A DNA stretch of 64,000 nt from Pelagibius sp. Its GTDB lineage: Bacteria; Pseudomonadota; Alphaproteobacteria; Kiloniellales; Kiloniellaceae. Shown here one piece after another: positions 52,848-64,000 of this stretch. The notes below the pieces were generated by a model that was given only the letters and a program-made list of their open reading frames with translations, was not told the origin of the DNA and ran no database searches. Made by a program: the position numbers and the translations under genes. Position 1 is the stretch's first letter, and each line of letters starts with the position of its first letter. The stretch is taken from contig JANQMC010000048.1 of assembly GCA_028280305.1 (NCBI GenBank), forward strand, positions 1 to 64,000, in the 5' to 3' direction.

Positions 52848-53449
52848 TCGGCAAGCTGACCGGCCTCATCGATTCCCTCGGCGACGACTGGGTGCTGATT
52901 GATGTCGGCGGCGTCGGCTACATGGTGTTCTGCTCCGGGCGCACCCTCGGCCTGCTGCCGCCGGCGGGCGGCGCGGCCAGCCTGTGGATCGAAACCCACG
53001 TCCGCGAGGATCATATCCATCTTTTCGGCTTCGCCGATCAGGCGGAGCGCGACTGGTACCGGCTGCTGAACGGGGTGCAGGGCGTCGGCGCCAAGATGGC
53101 GCTGGCCATTCTCTCGGTGCTGCCGCCTGCCGAACTGGTGCAGGCGATTGCCGCCCAGGACAAAGCGGCCCTGGCGCGCGCCAGCGGCGTCGGCCCCAAG
53201 CTCGCCGGGCGCATTGCTTTGGAGCTCAAGGACAAGGCCGGCGGCATTGCGCTGGGGCCGGTCGCTCTTGCCAACGGCGGCAGCCGTGCCGGCGGCGGCG
53301 TCTCGGAAGACGCCGTCTCCGCCCTGGTCAATCTCGGCTATCGCCGGGCCGAGGCGTTCTCTGCCGTCGCCAAGGCGATGGGCGACCTGGGCGGCGAAGC
53401 CCCGGTTGAAGCCCTGATCAGGGCCGGCTTGAAGGAGCTGGCTCAATGA
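52844..53449 (+). CDS. ruvA: Holliday junction DNA helicase subunit RuvA
   Basis: 201-residue RuvA: N-terminal OB fold ([28 protein letters not shown]), two helix-hairpin-helix motifs ([16 protein letters not shown] and [16 protein letters not shown]) that hold the junction, and a C-terminal domain ([17 protein letters not shown]) that contacts RuvB. GTG start overlapping ruvC; stop overlaps ruvB ATG by 4 bases. Confidence 0.95.
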   Translation: MIGKLTGLIDSLGDDWVLIDVGGVGYMVFCSGRTLGLLPPAGGAASLWIETHVREDHIHLFGFADQAERDWYRLLNGVQGVGAKMALAILSVLPPAELVQAIAAQDKAALARASGVGPKLAGRIALELKDKAGGIALGPVALANGGSRAGGGVSEDAVSALVNLGYRRAEAFSAVAKAMGDLGGEAPVEALIRAGLKELAQ

Positions 53450-54525
53450 GCGATCACGACGAGCGCGTCGTCACGCCGAACTTCCGGGAAGAAGACGGCG
53501 GCGATCTCAGCCTGCGGCCGGCCCAGCTTGACGACTTCGTCGGCCAGCGCGCGGTGCGTGAAAATCTTCGGGTCTTTGTCCAGGCGGCCCGCGCCCGCGG
53601 CGATGCGCTGGACCATGTGCTGTTTTTCGGCCCGCCGGGGCTCGGCAAGACGACCCTGGCGCAGATCGTCGCGCGCGAGATGGCGGTCGGCTTTCGCGCC
53701 ACCTCGGGTCCGGTGATCGCCAAGGCCGGCGATCTGGCGGCGATCCTCACCAATCTGCAGCCCCACGACGTGCTCTTCATCGACGAGATCCACCGCCTCT
53801 CGCCGGCGGTCGAAGAGGTGCTCTATCCGGCGATGGAGGATTTCCATCTCGATCTCATTATCGGCGAAGGGCCGGCGGCGCGCTCGGTCAGGATCGATCT
53901 GCCGCCCTTCACCCTGGTCGGCGCGACCACCCGTTCCGGGCTCATCACCACGCCGCTGCGCGAGCGTTTCGGCATTCCGCTGCGCCTGCAGTTCTATGAG
54001 CCGGAGGAACTGCAGCAGATCGTCAGCCGCGGCGCGAAGGTGCTGAAGATGAACCTGACCGACGACGGCGCCGCCGAGATTGCACGCCGGGCGCGGGGCA
54101 CGCCCCGGGTGGCCGGACGCCTGCTGCGGCGGGTGCGTGACTTTGCCGCCGTGGCCGGGGTCGAGGTCATCGCCGCGCCCCAGGCCGACGGCGCCTTGCG
54201 GCGTCTGGACGTCGACGAGCGCGGCCTGGATGCCATGGACCGGCGGTATATGCGGTGTATTGCCGACAACTACGGCGGCGGCCCGGTCGGGGTTGAGACC
54301 ATGGCCGCGGCTCTCTCCGAGCAGCGCGACGTGCTGGAAGAGGTGATCGAACCCTATCTGATTCAGCAGGGCCTGGTTCAGCGCACGCCGCGCGGGCGGG
54401 TGCTGTCGCGCGGCGGCTTTGCCTATCTGGGCCTGGAGGTGCCGCGCAGCCTGGAGCAGCTCGATCTGCTCGGCAGTAACGCCGAAGAAGAATCGGGTAA
54501 TGGTTCGGGGGAGGGCGCCGCTTGA
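53446..54525 (+). CDS. ruvB: Holliday junction branch migration ATPase RuvB
   Basis: 359-residue AAA+ motor of RuvAB. Walker [10 protein letters not shown] at 62-70, Walker B VLFIDEIH at 109-116, sensor region with [18 protein letters not shown], and a C-terminal winged-helix domain ([18 protein letters not shown]). The tail after about 345 is acidic and short. Overlaps ruvA by 4 bases in front and ybgC by 4 behind. Confidence 0.96.
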   Translation: MSDHDERVVTPNFREEDGGDLSLRPAQLDDFVGQRAVRENLRVFVQAARARGDALDHVLFFGPPGLGKTTLAQIVAREMAVGFRATSGPVIAKAGDLAAILTNLQPHDVLFIDEIHRLSPAVEEVLYPAMEDFHLDLIIGEGPAARSVRIDLPPFTLVGATTRSGLITTPLRERFGIPLRLQFYEPEELQQIVSRGAKVLKMNLTDDGAAEIARRARGTPRVAGRLLRRVRDFAAVAGVEVIAAPQADGALRRLDVDERGLDAMDRRYMRCIADNYGGGPVGVETMAAALSEQRDVLEEVIEPYLIQQGLVQRTPRGRVLSRGGFAYLGLEVPRSLEQLDLLGSNAEEESGNGSGEGAA

Positions 54526-54968
54526 CCGCTCTGTCCGGCAGGATCGTGGACGGCGAGCATCGCTATCCGCTGCGGATTTTTTACGAGGACACCGATGCCG
54601 GTGGCATCGTCTATCACGCGCGCTACCTGAACTTTGCCGAGCGCGCCCGCACCGAGGTGTTGCGCCTGGCCGGCATCCAGCAGACCGAACTGCAGGCAAC
54701 TTATGGCGTAGTCTTCGCGCTGCGTTCCTGCAAGGTCGATTTCCGGCGCCCGGCGCGCCTGGACGATCTGGTCGAGGTGCGCTCCCGTTTCACCGCCATG
54801 AAGGGCGCCAAGCTGACGGCGGCGCAGACCATCTGGCGCGCTAACGAAGAACTTACACGTATTGATGTAGAGGTCGCTTCCGTCAGGGACGATGGCCGCC
54901 CGATTCGCATTCCGGAGACGGTTCGCGCCGCCCTGGAGCCGTATTTGCAGTCTATGGAGCAGGGGTAA
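54522..54968 (+). CDS. ybgC: Tol-Pal system-associated acyl-CoA thioesterase YbgC
   Basis: 148-residue hotdog thioesterase. Active-site motif [25 protein letters not shown] with the catalytic Asp and Tyr/His typical of YbgC. The first gene of tol-pal clusters and linked there by lipid metabolism, but its exact in vivo substrate is debated. TTG start at 54522 overlaps ruvB. tolQ starts 4 bases after its stop. Confidence 0.93.
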   Translation: MTALSGRIVDGEHRYPLRIFYEDTDAGGIVYHARYLNFAERARTEVLRLAGIQQTELQATYGVVFALRSCKVDFRRPARLDDLVEVRSRFTAMKGAKLTAAQTIWRANEELTRIDVEVASVRDDGRPIRIPETVRAALEPYLQSMEQG

Positions 54969-54971
54969 CCC

Positions 54972-55700
<729 letters not shown>

Positions 55701-55704
55701 GGGC

Positions 55705-56196
55705 ATGGCAGCGACACTGATACAGGTAAAGCGTGGCCGTGGCGGCCCGCGCTACACGCCGCTCAGCGAAATCAATGTGACGCCCTTCGTCGACGTGATG
55801 CTGGTGCTGCTCATCGTCTTCATGGTCACCGCGCCGCTCTTGACCGTCGGCGTTCCCGTCGATCTGCCCAAAACCCAGGCCCAGTCGATTGCCGATCCGG
55901 ACGAACCGCTGGTCATCTCGATCAACGCGGAAGGGGTGATCTATATCCAGGATTCACCGGTCGAGATCGGCCAACTGGTGCCGCGTCTCAGGGCGATTAC
56001 CGAGAGCAAGCCGGACACCCGCATCTTCGTGCGCGGTGATCGGGCGATCGCCTACGGCCGGATCATGCAGGTCATGGGCACGGTGAACACGGCGGGCTTT
56101 CAGCGCGTCGCTCTGATCGCCGAGCTTCCCAAGGGTGGCGAAGTGCCGGCGGATGGCGGCGCCGCCCCGGAGACGGAGCCGCAGCAGGAAAACTGA
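55705..56196 (+). CDS. tolR: Tol-Pal system protein TolR
   Basis: 163-residue protein with one membrane helix at about 20-43. [19 protein letters not shown] holds the Asp that takes part in proton flow (corresponding to Asp23 of E. coli TolR). Periplasmic ExbD/TolR domain about 60-140. C-terminal tail is Pro/Glu-rich. ATG 55705 preceded by the tolQ stop. Confidence 0.95.
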   Translation: MAATLIQVKRGRGGPRYTPLSEINVTPFVDVMLVLLIVFMVTAPLLTVGVPVDLPKTQAQSIADPDEPLVISINAEGVIYIQDSPVEIGQLVPRLRAITESKPDTRIFVRGDRAIAYGRIMQVMGTVNTAGFQRVALIAELPKGGEVPADGGAAPETEPQQEN

Positions 56197-56247
56197 AGGC
56201 CGAGGATTTAGACATCACAACCGGAACAACAGTGGTTCGGCGCAGGC

Positions 56248-57135
56248 ATGGGTAAGGCAGCCTTCTTTTCAGCACTTCTGCACCTGGCGGTGGTTGTCGC
56301 CTTGGTGGTTGGGCTGCCCGTGTTTCGCGAGCCGCTGCCGGACTTCGAAGCGATCCCCGTGCAGTTGGTGGCCCTGCCCGAGGAGGCGGTGGAGATCGAA
56401 CAACCGATTGAACCGGAACCCGAACCCGAGCCGGAGCCGCAAGCCCCGGAGGAGGCCGCCGAGCCGGAGCCTGAGGTTGCCGAGGCACCAGCGCCGCCGG
56501 AGCCCGAGCCGATCCCGGAGCCGGAACCCGAGCCGATTCCCGAACCGGAACCTGAGCCCGAACCGGAACCGGAACCTGAGCCGGAACCCGAGCCCGAGCC
56601 CGAGCCGGAACCCGAGGCCAAGCTGCCGCCGAAGCCGCTGCGTAAGCCGGAAATCCAGGTCGCTCAGCAGACCGAGGAGCCGGAACCGGAGCCGGCCAAG
56701 CCGGTAGACCGGATGACCTCGATCCTGAAAAACGTCGAGAAGCTCGCAGAACAGGCACCCAAGCGTGAGCAGCAGACAGCGAAAGCCCCGACCCCGGCGC
56801 CGCAGGCCAGGGTCTCGGCGGTGCAGCGCGTGCAGCTCGAGAACTCGATCCGCGGTCAGGTCGAACGCTGCTGGAGCCCGGATGCCGGTGCCCTGCAGGC
56901 CGAGGACCTGATCGTTGAACTGACCGTCAACCTGGCGCCGGACGGCCGCGTGGTCGGCCAGCCGAAGGTGGTCGACCTCCGCCGCATGGGCCGTGATGCC
57001 TATTTCCGCACAGCCGCCGAGGCGGCTGTCAGAGCTATACTGCGGTGCAGTCCTTTCGAGCTGCCCGTCAATCAATATTCCGAATGGAAGCAGATGAACC
57101 TGACCTTCAACCCGAGGGAGATGTTTGGGCCATGA
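56248..57135 (+). CDS. tolA: Tol-Pal system protein TolA, Glu-Pro repeat linker
   Basis: 295-residue protein: membrane helix at about 5-26, a periplasmic linker made largely of Glu-Pro dipeptides (about 50-125), a short helical part, and a C-terminal TolA domain (about 195-295; [28 protein letters not shown]). The linker is rigid proline-rich, as in TonB, not the Lys/Ala-rich helix of E. coli TolA. ATG 56248; the stop overlaps tolB as ATGA. Confidence 0.92.
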   Translation: MGKAAFFSALLHLAVVVALVVGLPVFREPLPDFEAIPVQLVALPEEAVEIEQPIEPEPEPEPEPQAPEEAAEPEPEVAEAPAPPEPEPIPEPEPEPIPEPEPEPEPEPEPEPEPEPEPEPEPEAKLPPKPLRKPEIQVAQQTEEPEPEPAKPVDRMTSILKNVEKLAEQAPKREQQTAKAPTPAPQARVSAVQRVQLENSIRGQVERCWSPDAGALQAEDLIVELTVNLAPDGRVVGQPKVVDLRRMGRDAYFRTAAEAAVRAILRCSPFELPVNQYSEWKQMNLTFNPREMFGP

Positions 57136-58526
57136 TGTCGATGCAGCGCTTCAAATCCCGTCTTGCCGGGCAATCCCCCCGCTTGGCTCCCGCCCTTCTT
57201 GCTGCCGCGGTGATGGCTTTTGCTGCCGCCGTGGTGGCGCCCGCCGGCCCGGCGCAAGCCCAGTTGCAGGTGGATATCACCCGTGGCTTCGTGGAGCCCC
57301 TGCCGATCGCCATCGCGGACTTTTTCGGTGAGATCCCGGAGGAGCAAAAGCTCGGCAACGACATTGCCGCCGTCGTTTCAGCCAATCTGGAGCGCAGCGG
57401 GCTTTTCCGCCCGGTGGACAGGGGCGCCTTTATCCAGGACGCCAGCAGCCTGCGCAGCGGTCCGCGCTACGGCGACTGGCGGCTGATCAATGCCCAGGCG
57501 CTGGTGGCGGGCAACATCCAGCTTCAGGGCGACGGCCGCATGCGGGTTCAGTTCCGGCTCTGGGATGTGTTTTCGGAAGCGCAGATGACCGGCCTGCAAT
57601 ACACGACCACACCAGCCAACTGGCGCAACATCGCCCACCGCATTTCCGATCAGATCTATCAAAGACTGACAGGCGAATCCGGTTACTTCACCACGCAGAT
57701 TGTTTATGTGGCGGAACAGGGGCCGCAGAACCGGCGCATCAAGCGTCTGGCCATTATGGATCAGGACGGCGAGAACCACCGCTTCCTGACCAGCGGCAAT
57801 GAGACCGTCCTGACCCCGCGCTTCTCGCCCTCGACGCGGGAGATCACCTATTTGGCGTTCCAGAGAAGCGGCGGGCGCGAAGTTCCGCGGGTCTACCTGT
57901 TCAATCTGGACACCGGTCAGCAGGAGGTGCTCGGCGAGTTCCCTGGCATGACTTTCGCCCCGCGTTTCTCGACCGAGGGCAACTCCGTGATCCTTTCCAT
58001 GGCCAAGGATGGCAACACGGAGGTCTATGGTATCGACCTGAGGACCCGCCGCCAGCAACGCCTGACCAACCATCCGGGGATCGACACCTCGCCGTCTTAT
58101 TCCCCCGATTCGAGCCAAATTGTCTTTAATTCAGACCGCGGCGGGCGCGCTCAACTTTATGTGATGAACAGCGATGGAAGTAATGTGCGCCGAATTAGTC
58201 AGGGTAAGGGCAGCTACTATACCCCGGTCTGGTCGCCGCGCGGCGACCTCATCGCTTTCACCCGCCAGCATGCAGGGGAATTTTACATCGGAATCATGCG
58301 CGCCGACGGCAGCGGAGAGCGGATGTTGGTACGTGATTACAACGTCGAAGCCCCGACCTGGGCGCCAAACGGCCGGGTGCTTTCCTACTTCAGAACGACC
58401 CGTGCGGATTCGCAGGGCCGCATCACTAGTAAGATCTTTACGATTGATCTGACAGGTTTCAATGAACGTGAGCTTGTGACACCCCTGGACGGGTCTGATC
58501 CGGCTTGGTCCCCCTTGATTCCCTAG
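57132..58526 (+). CDS. tolB: Tol-Pal system beta-propeller protein TolB
   Basis: 464-residue periplasmic protein: signal peptide about 1-43 (ending GPAQAQ), N-terminal domain ([16 protein letters not shown]) and a six-blade beta-propeller with repeated [41 protein letters not shown] segments. Bridges TolA, Pal and porins. Start overlaps tolA; a hairpin CCCCCT/AGGGGG follows the stop. Confidence 0.95.
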   Translation: MMSMQRFKSRLAGQSPRLAPALLAAAVMAFAAAVVAPAGPAQAQLQVDITRGFVEPLPIAIADFFGEIPEEQKLGNDIAAVVSANLERSGLFRPVDRGAFIQDASSLRSGPRYGDWRLINAQALVAGNIQLQGDGRMRVQFRLWDVFSEAQMTGLQYTTTPANWRNIAHRISDQIYQRLTGESGYFTTQIVYVAEQGPQNRRIKRLAIMDQDGENHRFLTSGNETVLTPRFSPSTREITYLAFQRSGGREVPRVYLFNLDTGQQEVLGEFPGMTFAPRFSTEGNSVILSMAKDGNTEVYGIDLRTRRQQRLTNHPGIDTSPSYSPDSSQIVFNSDRGGRAQLYVMNSDGSNVRRISQGKGSYYTPVWSPRGDLIAFTRQHAGEFYIGIMRADGSGERMLVRDYNVEAPTWAPNGRVLSYFRTTRADSQGRITSKIFTIDLTGFNERELVTPLDGSDPAWSPLIP

Positions 58527-58673
58527 GGGGCCGTCGGTATAGTCCGTTAACCATTTTCGGCGTTTACACGTCGACGTTGGGGGGGCATATCAAGCAGGCA
58601 TGACCTGTGAAGTCACCGGTGGCAGGTCAGCCTCAATCCATAAAATCCGGGGATGTGTTTGAGAGGGCAGAAT

Positions 58674-59189
58674 ATGCGCTTTTCCCTTGTTACTACCTTC
58701 GCCGCGGCGATGTTGCTTGCAGCTTGTTCCACGCCGTCCGAAGAGGCCTCGACCACGTCGGGCAGCGGCTCCAGCGGCTCTACCACGACGAGTTCCTCGG
58801 ATACTCAGTCCGGCGCCATTCCAGGCCCCGCCGCTGGTACGCAGGAAGAGCTGACCGTCGAGGTCGGCGATCGGATCTTCTTCGACTACGACCAGTACAA
58901 CATCCGCGCCGACCAGCGCGGCACGGTCGAGGCGCTGGCCGCCTGGCTGGATTCCAACCCGGCAGCCACCCTGACCGTCGAAGGTCATGCCGACGAACGC
59001 GGCACCCGGGAGTACAACCTGGCTCTTGGTGAGCGGCGGGCGAACTCCGTGCGTGACTACCTGATCGCCCTCGGCACCAATCCGGGCCGTCTCAGCGTGG
59101 TGAGCTTCGGCGAGGAGCGCCCCGCGGTTCTCGGGTCCAACGACTCGGCCTGGGCACAGAACCGCCGCAGCGCCTTCGTGGTCAACTAA
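58674..59189 (+). CDS. pal: peptidoglycan-associated lipoprotein Pal
   Basis: 171-residue outer-membrane lipoprotein: lipobox MLLAACS (Cys about 20), Ser/Thr-rich linker, and OmpA domain (about 65-171) with GDRIFFDYDQYNIR, VEGHADERGTREYNLALGERRA, NRRSAFVVN. Holds outer membrane to cell wall. ATG 58674 has GAGAGGG at 58661-58667. A 147-base gap with an own promoter separates it from tolB. Confidence 0.96.
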   Translation: MRFSLVTTFAAAMLLAACSTPSEEASTTSGSGSSGSTTTSSSDTQSGAIPGPAAGTQEELTVEVGDRIFFDYDQYNIRADQRGTVEALAAWLDSNPAATLTVEGHADERGTREYNLALGERRANSVRDYLIALGTNPGRLSVVSFGEERPAVLGSNDSAWAQNRRSAFVVN

Positions 59190-59239
59190 GACCGCCACGG
59201 TGTTGATGGGTCCCGGCTTGCGGGGCCCGGCAATTCGAA

Positions 59240-59289
59240 GAAACCCCTTTCGGCCCTGCGGCTCGCCGCCGACGCCGGAAGGGGTTTTT
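59240..59289 (+). terminator. Rho-independent terminator after pal
   Basis: AAACCCCTTTCGGC (from 59241) pairs with GCCGGAAGGGGTTT (to 59287), with a GC-rich loop, then a T-tract. Very stable; ends the tol-pal transcript before cpoB. Confidence 0.88.
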
Positions 59290-59484
59290 CGTATCTCGGG
59301 TCTTTCTTTACCGCTTGTTGCCGAAACAGCGTGCAGGATCGGGGCCTGTCGGGACTTGGCTGCGGACGCGCCGCGCCATAAAAATGACAAGATGGCCTGT
59401 CATAAGAGACGGTGCCGGGACTGCGGGCGCGGTTTTCCCTGCCCGGAAACTACGACTTGAGAGACCTTGCGGAGGAAAACGGCG

Positions 59485-60582
59485 ATGATCATCGCAAAGC
59501 CCCTGGTGCCGGAGATCGAGCGGCCGATGCGAAATCAACCCCGTGCGGAGCGCCGCGCAAGTGATGGGTTTTGGGTGCATGGCCGGCTCCTGGCCGCCTC
59601 CGTCTGTGCGGCTTTGCTGCTCGGCAGCTTGGCCCCGCAGTCCGCGGCGGCGCAGTCGGTCGACGATCAGATCCAGCGTCTGCAGCGCGAGCTTTCCGAT
59701 CTGCAGCGTCAGGTCTACGGCGGCGAGACGCCACCGGCCGGGGCCTCTTCCGGCGCTGGGGTCGCGCCAACCCAGGCGGCGCGCATCGAACTGCGCCTGA
59801 ACCAGTTTGAAGATCAACTGCGGGACCTGACCGGCCGGGTTGAGGAGATGCAGTTCCAGGCCGACAGTGTCGCAAGCCGCCTTGACCGTCTCGTCGCCGA
59901 CGTCGATCTGCGTTTGCAGCAGCTTGAACAGGGCGCGCCGGCGCCGCTGGCAGCGGCAGGTGACCCCGGCACTCCCAGTGGCGGCCTCAGCGGCGATCCC
60001 GGCGCTTCGCAGCAAGGGTTGGCTCCGGGTTCGCCGGCGGCAACCACCAGCCCCGCAGCGCCGCAAACCCTCGGCACCATCCCCGAGACCGACCTGCAGA
60101 ATTTCCAGCGGCAGCAGGGCAATGTGGCGGCCAACCCGCCGGCCGCCACCGCGCAGAGCGCGCCCGCTGCGGGCCAGGCGCTCGCCGCCGTGCCGGCCGG
60201 CACCCCGCGTGAGCAATACGACCAGGCCTTCGCACTGCTGCGCCAGGCCAACTATCAGGGCGCTGAGCAGGCCCTTTCCGACTTCCTCGTCCGCCATCCC
60301 GACGACCCACTCGCCGGCAATGCCAAGTACTGGCTGGGAGAAACCTATTATGTGCGCGGTGACTATCAGTCGGCGGCCGTGACCTTCGCCGAGGGTTTCG
60401 AGGCCTATCCCGACAATCCGAAGGCGCCGGACAACCTTCTGAAACTCGGGATGTCCCTGGCCTCCCTGGGCAGCAAGGACGACGCCTGCGGCACCTTCGA
60501 GGTGCTGCAGCAACGCTATGCAGATGCTTCGGCGACAATTATCCAGCGCGCGCGCCAGGAATCCCAGCGGATCGGCTGCTGA
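59485..60582 (+). CDS. cpoB: Tol-Pal system coordinator CpoB/YbgF
   Basis: 365-residue periplasmic protein: a long, charged N-terminus before a signal-like hydrophobic segment (about 33-55), a coiled coil (SVDDQIQRLQRELSDLQRQV and RIELRLNQFEDQLRDLTGRV), a Pro/Ala-rich linker and three TPR-like repeats (YDQAFALLRQANYQGAEQALSDFLVRHP). Coordinates Tol with cell-wall synthesis in E. coli. ATG 59485 has GGAGG nine bases upstream; TTG 59467 is less likely. The signal starting after about 30 residues is unusual. Confidence 0.9.
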   Translation: MIIAKPLVPEIERPMRNQPRAERRASDGFWVHGRLLAASVCAALLLGSLAPQSAAAQSVDDQIQRLQRELSDLQRQVYGGETPPAGASSGAGVAPTQAARIELRLNQFEDQLRDLTGRVEEMQFQADSVASRLDRLVADVDLRLQQLEQGAPAPLAAAGDPGTPSGGLSGDPGASQQGLAPGSPAATTSPAAPQTLGTIPETDLQNFQRQQGNVAANPPAATAQSAPAAGQALAAVPAGTPREQYDQAFALLRQANYQGAEQALSDFLVRHPDDPLAGNAKYWLGETYYVRGDYQSAAVTFAEGFEAYPDNPKAPDNLLKLGMSLASLGSKDDACGTFEVLQQRYADASATIIQRARQESQRIGC

Positions 60583-60618
60583 GATCGCCATGCCGCGGCG
60601 AGGCTGCAGGAGCCCGCG

Positions 60619-61959
60619 ATGAAGGCCCTGAATCGCGAAGACTTCGCGCTGCTGATGGAAGGCCTGGGTCCTTTCGAGCCGGAACCGGCAATGGCCGTCG
60701 GTGTTTCCGGCGGCGCTGACAGCCTTGCCCTCGCGTTGCTGTTGAACGACTGGCTCGCCGATCGTGGCGGCAGCCTGTTGGCCCTGACGGTCGATCACGG
60801 CCTGCGGCGCGGATCGGCAGAAGAGGCAGCCGAGGTCGGCGCCCTGATGCGGCGGCTCGGTATCGCGCAGGAGACTCTGCATTGGCGCGGCGAAAAGCCC
60901 AGTGCCTCCCGCCAGGCCGCGGCCAGAGAGGCGCGCTACGCTTTGATGACCCGGGCCTGCGAGAAGCGCGGCATCCTGCATCTCGCCTTGGCCCATCACC
61001 AGGAAGATCAGGCCGAGACCTTTCTTCTGCGTCTCGGGCGGGGCAGCGGTCTCGACGGCCTGGCGGCCATGGCGCCCCTGGCGGAAACCGCCGGTCTGCG
61101 CCTCCTGCGGCCCCTCCTGACGGTGCCCAAGGCGCGGCTTGAGGAAAGCCTGCGGCAGCGGCACATCGCCTGGGCCGAGGATCCGAGCAATGAGGATGCG
61201 GCTTTTGCCCGGGTGCGTCTGCGCCGTCTGCTGCCCGATCTGGCCCGCGAAGGACTGACCCCGGGACGGGTCGGAACGGCCAGCCGTCACCTTGGGCGCG
61301 CCCGCGCGGCCTTGGAAACCGATGTCGCGGCCCTGCTTGCCCGGGCGGCGCGGCCCCATCCGGCGGGCTTTGTGGTGCTGTCGCCGGCGGTCTTGGCGGC
61401 AGCGCCGGGCGAGGTCTCGCTGCGGGCCCTGGCGCGCTGCCTGATGATTGTCGGCGGTGGCGCTTATACACCGCGGCTTGACCGGCTGGAGCGTCTGCAC
61501 GGCCAACTGGCTGCCGGTCTGAAGCGTGGGGTGACCCTCGGCGGCTGCCGCATCCTGGCTCAGGGGGAGAGCTGGCTGATCGTTCGGGAAGCCGGCCGCT
61601 GTGCTGAAGAGGCCCTGGCGCCGGGCGAATGCCTGCTCTGGGACGGCCGTTTTGAATTGTCCCTCGGCCGCCGGCGTGGTGCGGCCCTAGGAGCAAAGTC
61701 CGGAAAACTGACGGTCGGCGCCCTGGGAACGGCGGGCTGGCGGCGGCTTCTGGCAGAGCTTTCACCGTCGAAAAGCCAGCTGGCGCGCCTGGTTCCGCCG
61801 GCCGCCCGTGCCGCCCTGCCGGCGCTCAGCGACCGCAAAGGGCTGGTGGCGGTTCCACTGCTGGGCTATTTTCGCGACGGAACAGCGGCCAAGAGGTTGA
61901 TCCGCTGTCGTTTTGCCCCCACAAATGGGTTAACTGGCGCTGCATTTACGGTTGTTTAG
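60619..61959 (+). CDS. tilS: tRNA(Ile)-lysidine synthetase TilS
   Basis: 446-residue enzyme that changes the wobble cytidine of tRNA-Ile(CAU) to lysidine using ATP. PP-loop VGVSGGADSLAL with SGGADS at 30-35, then RRGSAEEA, HLALAHHQEDQAETFLLRLGRGSGLDGLAAM in the N-terminal domain; a variable TilS C-terminal domain. Essential for AUA decoding. ATG 60619; 36 bases after cpoB. Confidence 0.93.
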   Translation: MKALNREDFALLMEGLGPFEPEPAMAVGVSGGADSLALALLLNDWLADRGGSLLALTVDHGLRRGSAEEAAEVGALMRRLGIAQETLHWRGEKPSASRQAAAREARYALMTRACEKRGILHLALAHHQEDQAETFLLRLGRGSGLDGLAAMAPLAETAGLRLLRPLLTVPKARLEESLRQRHIAWAEDPSNEDAAFARVRLRRLLPDLAREGLTPGRVGTASRHLGRARAALETDVAALLARAARPHPAGFVVLSPAVLAAAPGEVSLRALARCLMIVGGGAYTPRLDRLERLHGQLAAGLKRGVTLGGCRILAQGESWLIVREAGRCAEEALAPGECLLWDGRFELSLGRRRGAALGAKSGKLTVGALGTAGWRRLLAELSPSKSQLARLVPPAARAALPALSDRKGLVAVPLLGYFRDGTAAKRLIRCRFAPTNGLTGAAFTVV

Positions 61960-62070
61960 AGCGCTTCGAACATTATCTTTATCTATGTGCCCAGGCGTGA
62001 TTTACGATGCCGGGCAGCTTTGCACGCCCCCAGCGCCTCGAATGGCCCGCGTCTAACAGGGAAGTTGATC

Positions 62071-64000
62071 GTGAATTTCAGCCGGAATGCAGCTTTGTGG
62101 ATCATCATTGTTCTACTGCTGTTCCTCTTGTTCAATTTCTTCCAGACCTCGATGAGCGGGCGCGCACAGCCCCCGGTCGCCTATTCCGTTTTCCTCGATG
62201 AGGTAGCGGCGGGCCAGGTCGGTGAAGTCACCATCCAGGGCAGCGAGATCACCGGGTATTACACCCAGGGCGGCCGCTCCTTCTCGACCCGCGCGACCGA
62301 CGACCTGGACGGCCTGGTTCAGGCCTTGAGAGACGGCGGGGTCACCTTCGAGGTGAAGCCGGTGGAGGGCTCCAACACGCTCTTCATGATCCTGATCAAC
62401 TGGTTCCCCATGCTGCTGCTGATCGGCGTGTGGATTTTCTTCATGCGCCAGATGCAGGGGGGTGGCGGCAAGGCCATGGGCTTCGGCAAGTCCAAGGCCC
62501 GTCTGCTGACCGAGAAACTGGGGCGCATCACCTTTGACGACGTCGCCGGCATCGACGAGGCCAAGCAGGAACTGGAAGAGGTCGTTGAATATCTGCGCGA
62601 CCCGCAAAAGTTCCAGCGCCTCGGCGGCAAGATCCCGAAGGGCTGTCTCCTGGTCGGCCCCCCGGGTACCGGTAAGACGCTGCTGGCGCGTGCCATCGCC
62701 GGTGAAGCCAACGTTCCGTTCTTCACCATCTCTGGCTCCGACTTTGTCGAGATGTTCGTCGGCGTCGGCGCCAGCCGGGTGCGTGACATGTTCGAGCAGG
62801 GCAAGAAGAACGCTCCCTGCATTATCTTCGTCGACGAAATCGACGCGGTCGGCCGCCATCGCGGCGCCGGTCTCGGCGGCGGCAATGGCGGACGCGAGCG
62901 GACCCTCAACCAGTTGCTGGTGGAGATGGACGGCTTCGAGGCCAATGAAGGCGTCATCCTGATCGCTGCCACCAACCGGCCGGACGTGCTCGACCCGGCG
63001 CTGCTGCGCCCGGGCCGCTTCGACCGCCAGGTCGTGGTGCCGAACCCCGACATTCTGGGCCGCGAAAAGATCATCAAGGTGCACATGCGCAAGGTGCCCC
63101 TGGGACCGGACGTGGAAGCCAAGGTGATCGCCCGCGGTACGCCGGGCTTCTCCGGCGCCGATCTCGCCAACCTGGTGAACGAGGCCGCTCTCCTCGCTGC
63201 CCGTGCCAACAAGCGCGTGGTCACCATGGCGGATTTCGAGGCCGCCAAGGACAAGGTGATGATGGGGGCGGAGCGCCGCTCCATGGTCATGAGCGAAGAG
63301 GAAAAGGAGATGACCGCCTATCACGAGGCCGGTCATGCCCTGGTCGGCCTCTTCGTGCCGGGCAACGATCCGCTGCATAAAGTGACCATCATCCCGCGCG
63401 GCCGGGCGCTCGGCGTCACCATGAATCTGCCGGAATCGGACCGCTACAGCCTGAAGTTCAAGGAGATCGTGGCAAAGCTGGCCATGATGTTCGGTGGGCG
63501 TATGGCCGAGGAACTGATCTACGGGATGGAAAACGTCTCCACCGGCGCCAGCAATGACATTCAGCAGGCCACCAACATGGCCCGCCGTATGGTCACGGAG
63601 TGGGGCATGAGCGACAAGCTCGGCCGCCTGCGCTATGTCGACAATCAGGAAGAGGTGTTTCTCGGCCACTCGGTTTCGCGCAGCCAGACCATTTCCGGCG
63701 CCACTGCCAAGCTGATCGACGAAGAAATCCGCCGTATCATCGAAGAGGCGGAGGAAAAGGCGCGGCAGGTGCTGACCGACCACATGGATCATCTGCACGC
63801 CGTCACCAAGGCCTTGCTGGAGTATGAGACGCTGAGCGGTGACGAGGTCCAGACCATCATCGACGGCGGCGATATCGACCGTGGCGACCAGAGCGACCAG
63901 GGCCCCTCGGGCCGCCGCTCCTCGGTGCCCACCAGCGGCAAGCCGGCGAAAGACTCCGGAGAGGATACCTCCGGCGGCATGGAGCCGGAGCCACAGCCGG
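62071..64000 (+). CDS. ftsH: ATP-dependent zinc metalloprotease FtsH (cut by window edge)
   Basis: 643 residues visible, no stop inside the window, so the C-terminus is missing. Membrane helices at about 8-25 and 104-125 flank a small periplasmic domain; AAA+ domain with Walker A GPPGTGKT at 196-203, Walker [10 protein letters not shown], second-region [12 protein letters not shown]; protease with zinc motif HEAGH at 418-422. Degrades membrane and regulatory proteins such as sigma-32 and LpxC. GTG start 62071 with GGGAAG upstream. The end is acidic, Gly/Pro-rich, as in other alphaproteobacteria. Confidence 0.97.
   Translation, partial: MNFSRNAALWIIIVLLLFLLFNFFQTSMSGRAQPPVAYSVFLDEVAAGQVGEVTIQGSEITGYYTQGGRSFSTRATDDLDGLVQALRDGGVTFEVKPVEGSNTLFMILINWFPMLLLIGVWIFFMRQMQGGGGKAMGFGKSKARLLTEKLGRITFDDVAGIDEAKQELEEVVEYLRDPQKFQRLGGKIPKGCLLVGPPGTGKTLLARAIAGEANVPFFTISGSDFVEMFVGVGASRVRDMFEQGKKNAPCIIFVDEIDAVGRHRGAGLGGGNGGRERTLNQLLVEMDGFEANEGVILIAATNRPDVLDPALLRPGRFDRQVVVPNPDILGREKIIKVHMRKVPLGPDVEAKVIARGTPGFSGADLANLVNEAALLAARANKRVVTMADFEAAKDKVMMGAERRSMVMSEEEKEMTAYHEAGHALVGLFVPGNDPLHKVTIIPRGRALGVTMNLPESDRYSLKFKEIVAKLAMMFGGRMAEELIYGMENVSTGASNDIQQATNMARRMVTEWGMSDKLGRLRYVDNQEEVFLGHSVSRSQTISGATAKLIDEEIRRIIEEAEEKARQVLTDHMDHLHAVTKALLEYETLSGDEVQTIIDGGDIDRGDQSDQGPSGRRSSVPTSGKPAKDSGEDTSGGMEPEPQP

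Noticed and set aside
56208..56621. Minus-strand open frame coding for a Gly-Ser repeat protein
   Set aside because: It is the reverse shadow of the Glu-Pro codons of tolA; no start context or family.
56394..56640. Regularly repeated bases resembling a CRISPR array
   Set aside because: The period is 6 bases inside a coding frame (Glu-Pro codons); no spacer structure. No CRISPR array was found anywhere in the window.

Overview
The window is GC-rich chromosomal DNA of an alphaproteobacterium. The best guess is a Rhodospirillales/Kiloniellales-type marine or soil heterotroph. This rests on the conserved order yebC-ruvC-ruvA-ruvB-ybgC-tolQRAB-pal-cpoB-tilS-ftsH, the zapA-6S RNA-5-formyl-THF cyclo-ligase neighbourhood, the DUF1192, DUF1465, DUF4164 and DUF6152 proteins typical of the class, a DctB/DctD pair, two TRAP genes of the TAXI type, and a ROSE-type RNA thermometer ahead of a small heat-shock gene. 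I saw no tRNA or rRNA gene, no CRISPR array, no prophage and no recognisable insertion sequence.

Layout. 0-5 kb: quinone oxidoreductase, DUF1192, and the C4-dicarboxylate two-component system dctB-dctD. 5-10 kb: an arginine/ornithine catabolic unit (Lrp/AsnC regulator, divergent arginase, ornithine cyclodeaminase, NhaC-type antiporter) followed by an orphan PaaK-like adenylate-forming enzyme. 10-16 kb: aroG (DAHP synthase) behind what looks like a classical aromatic-peptide attenuator, then a TAXI-TRAP transporter. 16-20 kb: a solitary CbiM-like cobalt permease under a cobalamin riboswitch, an AEC transporter, small membrane/exported proteins, and a gene-poor stretch with a candidate sRNA and a structured leader. 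20-28 kb: metY, a hydrolase, a thioesterase, a FetAB-like ABC exporter, a LemA/TPM envelope operon, hsp20 with a sigma-32 promoter and RNA thermometer, DUF1465, rpmE. 28-40 kb: ABC exporter, a CxxC protein of unknown function, EamA transporter, NDH-2, MAPEG protein, a 1,050-base insert carrying a DnaB-like ATPase between 35-base direct repeats, and a MotA/MotB/OmpA-like envelope trio. 39-51 kb: suhB, efp, thiE-like, an ArsR-regulated ene-reductase, tkt-fba-gap, zapA-6S RNA-cyclo-ligase, ymdB. 51-64 kb: DNA repair (ruvCAB), the Tol-Pal envelope complex, tilS, and ftsH, which runs off the right edge.

Most of the window is ordinary core genome. The parts that most reward a second look are the aroG attenuator (leader with seven aromatic residues in a ten-residue stretch, then an intrinsic terminator too close to aroG to leave room for a promoter), the 35-base direct repeats that rebuild the 3' end of a motB-like gene around a low-GC insert, the sigma-32 promoter plus ROSE hairpin upstream of hsp20, and a plus-strand terminator near 19.47 kb with no plus-strand gene in front of it. 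All functional assignments come from reading motifs and family resemblance by eye; no database search was run.
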